Shown: piece by piece, positions 1-4,207 of the stretch
Position numbering within the stretch: position 1 is the first letter of the stretch
How the letters are laid out: each line of letters starts with the position of its first letter
Assembly: GCA_002501855.1 (NCBI GenBank)
Contig: DAOM01000049.1
Span: 1-6,185 of the forward strand
Origin: Candidatus Nitrosopolaris nunavutensis
GTDB lineage: Archaea; Thermoproteota; Nitrososphaeria; Nitrososphaerales; Nitrososphaeraceae
Direction: 5' to 3'
Length of the DNA stretch: 6,185 bases
Program-made: the position numbers and the translations under genes
The notes under the pieces: model-generated
Databases searched by the model: none
Told to the model about the DNA's origin: nothing
What the model saw: the letters and a program-made list of their open reading frames with translations, nothing else

Positions 1-131
1 TTCTAAATTCCTTAATATTCCGAGAAGTAACAAACGATGAATGTATCTGGTGTATGGCTTGTGTTACGGTGTGTCCACCGAAGGCTGTTAAGGTAGACCA
101 AGCTAATCTAGAATTCCATCAAAGAGCTTAG
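1..131 (+). CDS. 4Fe-4S ferredoxin, C-terminal part (5' end outside window)
   Basis: The frame is open from base 3 and ends at TAG 129-131, giving 42 residues of a C-terminus. It contains ECIWCMACVTVCPP, a perfect CxxCxxCxxxCP motif for one [4Fe-4S] cluster, followed by KAVKVD, the usual strand after the cluster loop in bacterial/archaeal-type ferredoxins. By family knowledge such proteins are cytoplasmic one-electron carriers. Whether this one carries a second cluster cannot be seen because the N-terminal half is missing. Thaumarchaea encode several small ferredoxins of this type. The last coding base starts a perfect palindrome GAAACGTTTC (131-140). There is no clear poly-T terminator just downstream. 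The family call is firm; the redox partner is unknown. Confidence 0.85.
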   Translation, partial: LNSLIFREVTNDECIWCMACVTVCPPKAVKVDQANLEFHQRA

Positions 132-137
132 AAACGT

Positions 138-173
138 TTCAATAGTGAGAAAGACTTCAATAGTGGGAAGGAC
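138..173 (+). repeat. 18-bp tandem duplication
   Basis: Two adjacent 18-nt copies, 138-155 and 156-173, have consensus TTCAATAGTGRGAARGAC and differ at only two positions (A/G both times). They lie just after the ferredoxin stop codon. Each copy carries a TAG in frame 2. With only two copies this may be simple slippage, or a short paired protein-binding site. Confidence 0.7.
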
Positions 174-334
174 TATCTTCTTGGCAAAGCTACTTTAATT
201 TAGGGATATGCACAATAGATAATAGCTTTGGTAAAAAGATAAAAAAACGCTATAGCATTACTGGTAGCTATCCGACAGAACAATACAAAGAATTTAGACG
301 GCATGAGCAAAAAATATCGGACTTTTATTACTAA
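164..334 (+). pseudogene. Open frame without a start codon; possible C-terminal gene remnant
   Basis: From the TAG at 161-163 to the TAA at 332-334 this frame has 56 sense codons and no ATG, GTG or TTG. The last third reads YSITGSYPTEQYKEFRRHEQ and then KISDFYY, which looks more like protein than random AT-rich translation because of its mixed charge and aromatic content. I do not recognise a family. It may be the 3' remnant of a gene whose front was lost, or chance. An 8-bp inverted repeat (185-192 with 223-230) lies inside it. Confidence is low. Confidence 0.2.
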
Positions 335-336
335 AA

Positions 337-349
337 TATATTTATAAAT
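337..349 (+). promoter_or_regulatory. Archaeal TATA box for the gene at 379
   Basis: TATATTTATAAAT is a strong archaeal TATA element. Its centre is about 36 nt before ATG 379, so transcription would begin roughly at 368-375 and give a leaderless or nearly leaderless mRNA. No Shine-Dalgarno sequence precedes the ATG, which fits. Confidence 0.55.
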
Positions 350-378
350 GTATTTTTTAGATCATTTGTTGTTGTATC

Positions 379-531
379 ATGAGGCGTGAATCCGTGTGTC
401 CTATTTGTAAAAAGAAATTGATCGAACATTCGGAGTTCCAAGACAAAATATGTAAAATGATTACGATAAAGGAATTTTCAAATAACTCGCCGGGTTTTGA
501 TGTTCAATTTAGACCTTTCTTCGAAGATTAG
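379..531 (+). CDS. Small Cys-rich (zinc-knuckle-like) protein, 50 aa
   Basis: This small gene runs from ATG 379-381 to TAG 529-531. The product begins MRRESVCPICKKKLIEH, with a CPxC knuckle at residues 7-10 and a third Cys at residue 25, then a polar tail ending VQFRPFFED. Only one full CxxC pair is present, so zinc binding would need dimerisation or the nearby Cys25/His17. The placement of a good TATA box about 36 nt upstream supports expression as a leaderless transcript. A short T-run follows the stop (about 540-545). The stand-alone context gives no functional clue. Such mini zinc proteins are common in Nitrososphaerales genomes; I do not recognise a named family. Confidence 0.55.
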   Translation: MRRESVCPICKKKLIEHSEFQDKICKMITIKEFSNNSPGFDVQFRPFFED

Positions 532-723
532 ATACTATATTTTTACTTGTATCTCCTGCTATTGGATTTTATAGCGCAATAAATACACCACTATAGTCTA
601 ATTAGTAACATAGAAACAGGCCATATTAGAATTGTGAGAAATGCTACAATATCAAAATATTTTATGATACTGATATACATATACCATGTGATGTATGAAT
701 AGTACAAGAGAAGAAAAAATCAT

Positions 724-1011
724 ATGACTTGTAAGGGTATCTGTATACGCCATAAGGCAATGAAGCCACTTGGTGTTGGTCGTTATTCTACTGGACAGAA
801 ACGTTGTCAGATATGCGAGATCTTCTTGAAATGGGATGGTTTATGGTGTCCATGCTGTGGTTATAGATTAAGGACTAGGCCACGAAACTCGAAACTTAAA
901 GCTGAATTGCGAGCAAGCAATGAAATAGATAAAGCTAAATCATTAGGTGTATACGAGCAGCCACCTATCCAAGCTCATCAAAGGCATATTGCACACAAAA
1001 TGAACCATTGA
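724..1011 (+). CDS. Thaumarchaeal double zinc-ribbon protein, 95 aa
   Basis: The product has an N-terminal MTCKGICIR (Cys3, Cys7), a CQIC knuckle at residues 28-31 and CPCC at 42-45 within WDGLWCPCCGYRLRT, then a basic, polar tail from about residue 50. I recognise this as a small protein family conserved across ammonia-oxidising thaumarchaea and usually annotated hypothetical. The two knuckles are spaced for one zinc ribbon. The basic flanks (RLRTRPRN, KLKAELRAS) suggest nucleic-acid contact, which is inference. The ATG at 724 is the natural start because MTCKGIC opens the conserved region. AT-rich TATA-like stretches lie at about 655-664 and 672-683, implying a short leader. A pyrimidine-rich tract follows as terminator. 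Confidence 0.88.
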   Translation: MTCKGICIRHKAMKPLGVGRYSTGQKRCQICEIFLKWDGLWCPCCGYRLRTRPRNSKLKAELRASNEIDKAKSLGVYEQPPIQAHQRHIAHKMNH

Positions 1012-1060
1012 ATGCACTATGACATAGCTCTTTCAGTACTATTATTACGTCTAATTCAAG

Positions 1061-1079
1061 CTTTCTTTTTCCTTTCTGT
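1061..1079 (+). terminator. Poly-pyrimidine/T-rich terminator after the zinc-ribbon gene
   Basis: CTTTCTTTTTCCTTTCTGT, about 50 nt after the stop at 1011, is a T-rich run of the kind that ends archaeal transcripts without needing a hairpin. The rest of the spacer 1012-1265 holds AT-rich sequence with several TATA-like words (for example near 1130-1140 and 1160-1170) but no gene I can support. Confidence 0.5.
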
Positions 1080-1265
1080 TGTAATTAGTTGATGCACTCT
1101 AGTTAAACATAATGGCTAATTTGTACGTCCTTGTTATAATTACAGATCAGCATAGAAACTATATTCTAATCACTATAGGTAGATATTATGAGATATTTCA
1201 ATATCAAAGTGTTTTTCGTCATTTCTTACATGTTCATCTTATTTGCTTCATAGTTCACTACAACA

Positions 1266-1568
1266 TTGTCTCAAATAGTTAATATTATGTGTCCTTTTTA
1301 TGTAGGGCAATATTTGGAAGAACTAGATTTCCTCCATGAATTATGCCTGACTGCATTGTTTTCCAATAGATTTGTGAAGTTTGCAGCTGTTCTTGATAAC
1401 CATGGAAAACTAATTGGATCATCCGAAGGGAGCAGCAACATTGAAGGTCTCGAAGCTATCTCTGATACTGGTCAAGATCTAATTGCTAAACAATTGATCG
1501 GTTCACTATGGTTAACGGATCTAACGACAATGCGACTTGAGCTCAATGATGTGCAAGAAATTATCTAA
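1266..1568 (+). CDS. DUF6659-like thaumarchaeal protein, short form (about 100 aa)
   Basis: The core LHELCLTALFSNRFVKFAAV then LDNHGKLIG resembles the N-terminal half of the DUF6659-type proteins common in thaumarchaea: a helix with a Cys, then a strand of the type (I/V)RFAGVxxxxGKLV. Those proteins are usually about 120-140 aa. Here the second half (SSNIEGLEAISDTGQDLIAK onward) does not match what I remember, so the gene may be divergent or decayed. An in-frame TAG at 1251-1253 limits the start to TTG 1266 or ATG 1287; the ATG, giving MCPFYVGQYLEEL, is at least as likely. It ends with TAA immediately followed by an in-frame TGA, and the next gene starts 9 nt later in the same frame. Function is unknown. 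Confidence 0.55.
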   Translation: MSQIVNIMCPFYVGQYLEELDFLHELCLTALFSNRFVKFAAVLDNHGKLIGSSEGSSNIEGLEAISDTGQDLIAKQLIGSLWLTDLTTMRLELNDVQEII

Positions 1569-1577
1569 TGACCTTTT

Positions 1578-2174
1578 ATGATAAGTCTTCTAGCAGAAGC
1601 ACGAACGAAAGCAGAAGCATTTCGGGCGACGGCTAAAGAGTACATTCCTGGAATGTATGATGCCCTTAGAAGTGAGGATCATAATATCTCACCCGCAGTT
1701 GCTAGAGATAGAATTCAGAAGGATTGCATAAACATTTGGAGCAGGCGAACAATATTGGTTGCTTTACCAGATGAAGCAAAGGATCTGGAAAGGCAGAAAG
1801 TGGGGCGATTGGGCCAAAAGAAGCGAAATTCTGCTGCATTTTCTGCAGCATCTATATCTGAATATAAAAATGAGATTTTGATCGATACTTATGGAAACAC
1901 CGTAGCAGACGTCATTCCATATAATCACAGAATTTATCGTGATAATACTGATGCCGTTAAAACCGCATTCACACCTGCAAGTCAATTCTGTAAATCGAAT
2001 CTCATAGAGATTGTTCTTGATTTAAACAAGTATGGGCAACAAATACTATCTCTGATACGTAACACGACTAGTACCTGTATACTCAAAATTGACAAGGACG
2101 GAAAAGTTATTGATATCACCGACGGTTACGGCGGCAGTATTGCAGAACAGGCTTCGGATTCAGAGTCCTCTTGA
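1578..2174 (+). CDS. Nitrososphaerales-type hypothetical protein (ARDRIxKDC / ALPDEAKD family), 198 aa
   Basis: The first 80 residues carry a pattern I associate with a recurrent Nitrososphaerales family: an amphipathic lead MISLLAEARTKAEAFRATAK, then YIPGMYDALR, SPAVARDRIQKDCINIWSRR, TILVALPDEAKD, and a basic QKVGRLGQKKRNSAA. The conserved Arg/Lys-rich helices suggest DNA binding or a replication/partition-type role, but that is inference; I know no characterised member. The middle is a polar linker (EILIDTYGNTVADV) and the end (CILKIDKDGKVIDITDG) resembles a small C-terminal strand pair, followed by an acidic-serine tail. ATG 1578 is the only sensible start. The 3' end overlaps the open frame of the next gene by up to 86 nt in another frame. 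Confidence 0.7.
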   Translation: MISLLAEARTKAEAFRATAKEYIPGMYDALRSEDHNISPAVARDRIQKDCINIWSRRTILVALPDEAKDLERQKVGRLGQKKRNSAAFSAASISEYKNEILIDTYGNTVADVIPYNHRIYRDNTDAVKTAFTPASQFCKSNLIEIVLDLNKYGQQILSLIRNTTSTCILKIDKDGKVIDITDGYGGSIAEQASDSESS

Positions 2175-2565
2175 TAAATCCCGAACAAATGTACGAATAG
2201 CATCTGAGAGAAATGTACCAATAGTCCAATTTGTACAAGGCCGCCGTCATCGTGGATATGTACGATCGGAACGGATAGAAGAAATTGCAATTGAAAAGTG
2301 TAGGCAGAACTGGAGGGACGGTATCACCTTTAATGATTTGACTTCAAGCGGGATTGCAGGCAGCAAAGAACAGGCACAACGTATGTTAAAGTATTCCTGT
2401 CACAAACAGAAAAACCTTTTCACAATGAGTAATAGAAAGCCCCAGCTATACTATCCAAATAGACTTAGGGGGCATATACTTGAGAATATCAAAAAGATTC
2501 AACAATACCACAAACAGATTCATATTGTGACAAATGCCACGTACAAATTAATAAGCCAATCTTGA
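2089..2565 (+). pseudogene. Winged-helix-like protein of a Nitrososphaerales expanded family, probably truncated at both ends
   Basis: The recognisable part is residues about 60-130 of the open frame: IEEIAIEKCRQNW, then GITFNDLTSSGIAGSKEQAQ with RMLKY, then LFTMSNRKPQLYYP. This resembles the winged-helix-like segment of a large thaumarchaeal family whose members, as I recall them, continue for 200 or more residues. Here the protein stops at TNATYKLISQS, so the C-terminal body appears lost. The front is also doubtful: there is no ATG before the domain, only TTG at 2089, 2110 or 2140, all inside the upstream gene. Translation coupled to the end of that gene (2174) is possible. I infer a DNA-binding fragment or decaying gene. 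If intact, it would be a 130-158 aa single-domain protein. Confidence 0.55.
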
Positions 2566-2613
2566 TACCATGATGAGTAGTTTCTATATGTTTTCATATG
2601 AAGATATTAAGAT

Positions 2614-2778
2614 ACGCCAACTGAATTTACCACTTGTTTCTATTGTAAAAATGATGTATCCAAAGTGAGTCCTTATGATGTTTGGACTATGCACCAAGGA
2701 CAAACATACTATTGCTTAGTATGTAAGAAACTACTAGAAACTGTTTGGATAGGACCGAATCCATATGGCAATAACTAA
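2614..2778 (+). CDS. Zinc-ribbon microprotein, 54 aa, start codon ACG or lost
   Basis: The frame is open from 2611 (TAA at 2608-2610) to TAA 2776-2778. It encodes TEFTTCFYCKNDVSK ... YYCLVCKKLLETVWIGP, two CxxC knuckles (Cys8/11 and Cys34/37 counted from ACG 2614) separated by 22 residues, a classic treble-clef or zinc-ribbon layout. No ATG, GTG or TTG precedes the first knuckle. The best position is ACG 2614, one transition away from ATG, with residues TEF matching the MTE starts of sister genes. A TATA-like word (2583-2590) lies about 28 nt upstream. Either the start was mutated, making this a first decayed gene, or a near-cognate start is used. It overlaps the next gene by 14 nt. Confidence 0.5.
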   Translation, partial: TPTEFTTCFYCKNDVSKVSPYDVWTMHQGQTYYCLVCKKLLETVWIGPNPYGNN

Positions 2779-2845
2779 GAAGAAGCAGAAGATAATAGAT
2801 AAGGAATGGTTCCCAGTAACAAGGAACAAACCAGTCAACCAATAA
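2765..2845 (+). CDS. Very small basic peptide, 26 aa
   Basis: ATG 2765 lies inside the end of the preceding zinc-ribbon frame and the ORF stops at TAA 2843-2845. The peptide is strongly basic (MAITKKKQKIIDKEWFPVTR then NKPVNQ), with six Lys in the first 13 residues. It overlaps the gene before it by 14 nt and the gene after it by 40 nt. Coupled translation would fit the tight packing, and AGGA (about 2754-2757) could serve as a weak ribosome site. Because it is so short, chance is a real alternative; the 40-nt nesting with the clearly Cys-patterned next gene lowers the odds that both are translated from these starts. Confidence 0.3.
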   Translation: MAITKKKQKIIDKEWFPVTRNKPVNQ

Positions 2846-2967
2846 AATCAGATGGAGATGCAACCTTGTGTATACAATGCAATGCTAATACCGTTTATTC
2901 AATAGCTGGTTGTGCCGTTTGTACTATTCCAAACGAAGAATGTAGACGTAGGTATTCCGGTAAATGA
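2806..2967 (+). CDS. Cys-rich zinc-binding microprotein, 53 aa
   Basis: ATG 2806 to TGA 2965-2967. After a polar lead (MVPSNKEQTSQPIKSDGDAT) it has CIQC at residues 22-25, CAVC at 36-39 and a fifth Cys at 46, then a basic end RRRYSGK. The pattern Cx2C-x10-Cx2C is a compact zinc ribbon, and the basic tail suggests nucleic-acid contact (inference). ATAAGGA just before the ATG is a weak Shine-Dalgarno. Its stop overlaps the next start as ATGA (2964-2967), the hallmark of translational coupling. The regular Cys pattern makes this frame convincing despite its size. No family name is recognised. Confidence 0.65.
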   Translation: MVPSNKEQTSQPIKSDGDATLCIQCNANTVYSIAGCAVCTIPNEECRRRYSGK

Positions 2968-3203
2968 CTGAATATACAGGCTGGGATAACTACGACAAAT
3001 CAAAGACTGACCAACTAGAGAAGCGAATCAAAGACCTTGAAGAATGGAAGCGACGATATACTGAGGCTTCAGTTCCTTATCAATGGGTAGATAAGAAAGT
3101 TTGGGATGATATAAAATATCAAGTATCAAGGCTAGCAATTTATTTGAATAGATATGAAGTAGATAAACTTAGAAGTGCAATCAGGGAAGCAGATGGAAAT
3201 TAA
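2964..3203 (+). CDS. Charged helical/coiled-coil microprotein, 79 aa
   Basis: The product begins MTEYTGWDNYDKSKTDQLEK and is almost entirely predicted helix with alternating Lys/Glu/Asp. Residues about 13-35 (TDQLEKRIKDLEEWKRRY) show hydrophobic residues at heptad-like spacing, so a short coiled coil and dimerisation are likely. The second half (VWDDIKYQVSRLAIYLNRYE) is another amphipathic helix. There are no Cys residues, unlike its neighbours. Start ATG 2964 is fixed by the ATGA overlap with the preceding stop; the ATGACTGA start octamer is shared with sister genes. It overlaps the next gene by 11 nt if that begins at ATG 3193. It may be an adaptor or a regulator of the zinc microproteins, which is speculation. 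Confidence 0.7.
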   Translation: MTEYTGWDNYDKSKTDQLEKRIKDLEEWKRRYTEASVPYQWVDKKVWDDIKYQVSRLAIYLNRYEVDKLRSAIREADGN

Positions 3204-3357
3204 CTGCCCTAAATGCAACCATAGGTTTGATGCTAGTCCGTTAGAACGTGAAATCATAACTAAATGGGCTATAGAAGAAGATAAGAAATTCTTTGCAGCT
3301 ATGACACCAGAAGAACTAGAACATTACAATAGAACGGAAAGAGAGTCAGGATTCTAA
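3193..3357 (+). CDS. Single-knuckle zinc-ribbon microprotein, 54 aa
   Basis: I start this gene at ATG 3193 rather than GTG 3175, because MEINCPKCNHRFDA is a typical opening of the short MJ0042/zinc-ribbon-like N-terminus (hydrophobic, CPxC, then a strand), and GGGAAG lies just before the ATG. The product has only Cys5/Cys8 plus His10, then an acidic helical body (LEREIITKWAIEED, MTPEELEHYNR). A half-knuckle would need dimerisation or a partner protein to hold zinc. It overlaps the helical gene upstream by 11 nt and meets the next gene as TAATG (stop TAA 3355-3357 sharing A with ATG 3357). Confidence 0.68.
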   Translation: MEINCPKCNHRFDASPLEREIITKWAIEEDKKFFAAMTPEELEHYNRTERESGF

Positions 3358-3620
3358 TGACTGGCTACAACTATGAAGATTTCATGAAAGCCGCAATATC
3401 TGATACAATGAAGTTCACACAAGAAAAATTAAAGACAGAACGACATACTGAACTATACAAAATTCTACGTAGAAAAGCAGGTAGGCAAGGCGTATGGACT
3501 GTAATATTGGCCTACGTTATGGATTTGATCACAATACATGAAGCTTTAGACTTGGTATTTGGAGATAAACACTTTCTAGATAAGACAGGAAGAGACTATA
3601 TGGAGATAATAAATGACTGA
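3357..3620 (+). CDS. Helical microprotein of unknown function, 87 aa
   Basis: This is the longest gene of the cluster, starting at ATG 3357, which shares one base with the preceding TAA. The N-terminal half is charged and helical (MTGYNYEDFMKAAISDTMKF, then a Lys/Glu-rich stretch). Residues about 44-68 (QGVWTVILAYVMDLITIHEA onward) are hydrophobic, but interrupted by Asp/His/Glu, so this is more likely a buried helix pair than a membrane span. There are no Cys or recognisable catalytic motifs. The start ATGACTGG repeats the octamer seen at other starts with one change. It overlaps the next gene by 8 nt. I do not recognise a family. Confidence 0.7.
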   Translation: MTGYNYEDFMKAAISDTMKFTQEKLKTERHTELYKILRRKAGRQGVWTVILAYVMDLITIHEALDLVFGDKHFLDKTGRDYMEIIND

Positions 3621-3795
3621 CAAAGAAGTGATAAAGCAAGCAATACGAGAAGTCATAGCAGAGGCGGAGGAGATGCAGAAAAACAACCCGCCGTCCTTGT
3701 TTGGGATTCTCTGTAAGTATTGTTTGAAACCAATACTCTCAGGTCAGATATTTGCCATATTTCATATTGATTGTTTTGAGGAGAATAAGAAATGA
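3613..3795 (+). CDS. Zinc-binding microprotein with helical N-terminus, 60 aa
   Basis: Residues 1-25 form a charged helix (MTDKEVIKQAIREVIAEAEE). Residues 34-54 carry CKYC and HIDC, that is Cx2C-x13-Hx2C, a treble-clef-like zinc site with a Cys2-His-Cys ligand set. A GGAGAT ribosome-binding sequence at 3602-3607 sits 5 nt before ATG 3613, unusually clear for a thaumarchaeal gene and in favour of this start. The ORF overlaps the upstream gene by 8 nt and ends in an ATGA overlap with the next. The helix-plus-finger layout would suit a small DNA- or protein-binding regulator (inference). Confidence 0.7.
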   Translation: MTDKEVIKQAIREVIAEAEEMQKNNPPSLFGILCKYCLKPILSGQIFAIFHIDCFEENKK

Positions 3796-3920
3796 CTGAT
3801 TGCAGGCAATGCGGGAAGCTACTCGAAAAACGAAATGAAGTGTTTTGTACTTGGACATGTCTAAGGCTGTGGAAATTTAATAACGTCGCTGTGCTTGGCA
3901 GTGATTGGAGAAGAAATTGA
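3792..3920 (+). CDS. Zinc-ribbon microprotein of the CxxCGKxL...FCxxxC type, 42 aa
   Basis: The product reads MTDCRQCGKLLEKRNEVFCT and continues WTCLRLWKFN. The pattern CxxCGKxL-x7-FCxxxC is the common small zinc ribbon seen in many phage and archaeal mini-proteins, where FCSxxC is the usual second knuckle; here it is FCTWTC (Cys4, 7, 19, 23). GAGGAG at 3778-3783 lies 8 nt before ATG 3792, a good Shine-Dalgarno. The start overlaps the preceding stop as ATGA. The TGA stop at 3918-3920 lies within TTGACTAG, which may itself be the start of the next gene. DNA or RNA binding is plausible but unproven. Confidence 0.65.
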   Translation: MTDCRQCGKLLEKRNEVFCTWTCLRLWKFNNVAVLGSDWRRN

Positions 3921-3956
3921 CTAGCCAATTCAGAGTTCTATATACCTTCAAAGTCA

Positions 3957-4082
3957 ATGCCCGGCAAACAATACAATGTTATGCTACATCGTGGTAAGTG
4001 GTTTTGTACTTGCGAACATGCTTCATTATGGCCAAAGCTAGAAAACTGTTCACATATCAGAGAGGCTAAGAATAAGAAATGA
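3957..4082 (+). CDS. SWIM zinc-finger microprotein (41 aa as read; 5' end probably frameshifted)
   Basis: From ATG 3957 the product has KQYNVMLHRGKWFCTCEHAS ... ENCSHIREAKNKK. CTC (Cys17, Cys19) followed by C-S-H (Cys31, His33) is a SWIM zinc finger, CxC-x11-CxH, a fold known from bacterial, archaeal and eukaryotic proteins that bind DNA or protein partners. The open frame continues upstream without a start to the TGA at 3918, reading ANSEFYIPSKSMPGK, which looks like the true N-terminus. TTG 3917 gives MTS in another frame, and removing one C near 3925-3927 would join it to NSEFYIPSKS. So either ATG 3957 is used or this gene carries a single-base insertion. Its TGA overlaps the next ATG. Confidence 0.65.
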   Translation: MPGKQYNVMLHRGKWFCTCEHASLWPKLENCSHIREAKNKK

Positions 4083-4207
4083 GATGCCATAAGTGCGGTG
4101 TTGAAGGTGATACAACTATAGAAATATTTCAGGAACCAGGTAAAGAGATAACAAAATTAACATGTCATAGTTGTAATGAAGAGCTTTATTCTGAAAGGAC
4201 ATATTAA
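4079..4207 (+). CDS. Zinc-ribbon microprotein, 42 aa
   Basis: ATG 4079 overlaps the stop of the SWIM gene as ATGA. The product has MRCHKCGVEGDTTIEIF, then KLTCHSCNEELYSERTY: Cx2C (Cys3/6) and Cx2C (Cys29/32) separated by 22 residues with a strand-like middle, a textbook zinc ribbon. Together with the 2614 gene, which has the same 22-residue spacing, it may be a diverged paralogue. GAGAGG at 4060-4065 is a distant ribosome-binding candidate. It ends in TAA 4205-4207, whose last base begins the next ATG. Confidence 0.65.
   Translation: MRCHKCGVEGDTTIEIFQEPGKEITKLTCHSCNEELYSERTY

Noticed and set aside
1112..1282. 56-codon plus-strand frame beginning MANLYVLVIITDQ
   Set aside because: It overlaps the following gene's start, is rich in Tyr/Ile/Phe as expected from AT-rich noise, and has no motif.
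1764..1985. 73-aa open frame on the minus strand
   Set aside because: It lies wholly inside the well supported gene at 1578-2174 and its Cys/Ile-rich translation shows no domain; it is an opposite-strand shadow.
3175..3192. GTG 3175 as start of the zinc-knuckle gene
   Set aside because: The ATG at 3193 gives the usual MEINCPKC opening, has a purine-rich site before it and reduces the overlap from 29 to 11 nt.
3653..3928. 91-aa open frame on the minus strand
   Set aside because: It is antisense to two plus-strand microprotein genes with clear zinc knuckles, and its Ser/Pro/Leu-rich product is typical of a shadow frame.
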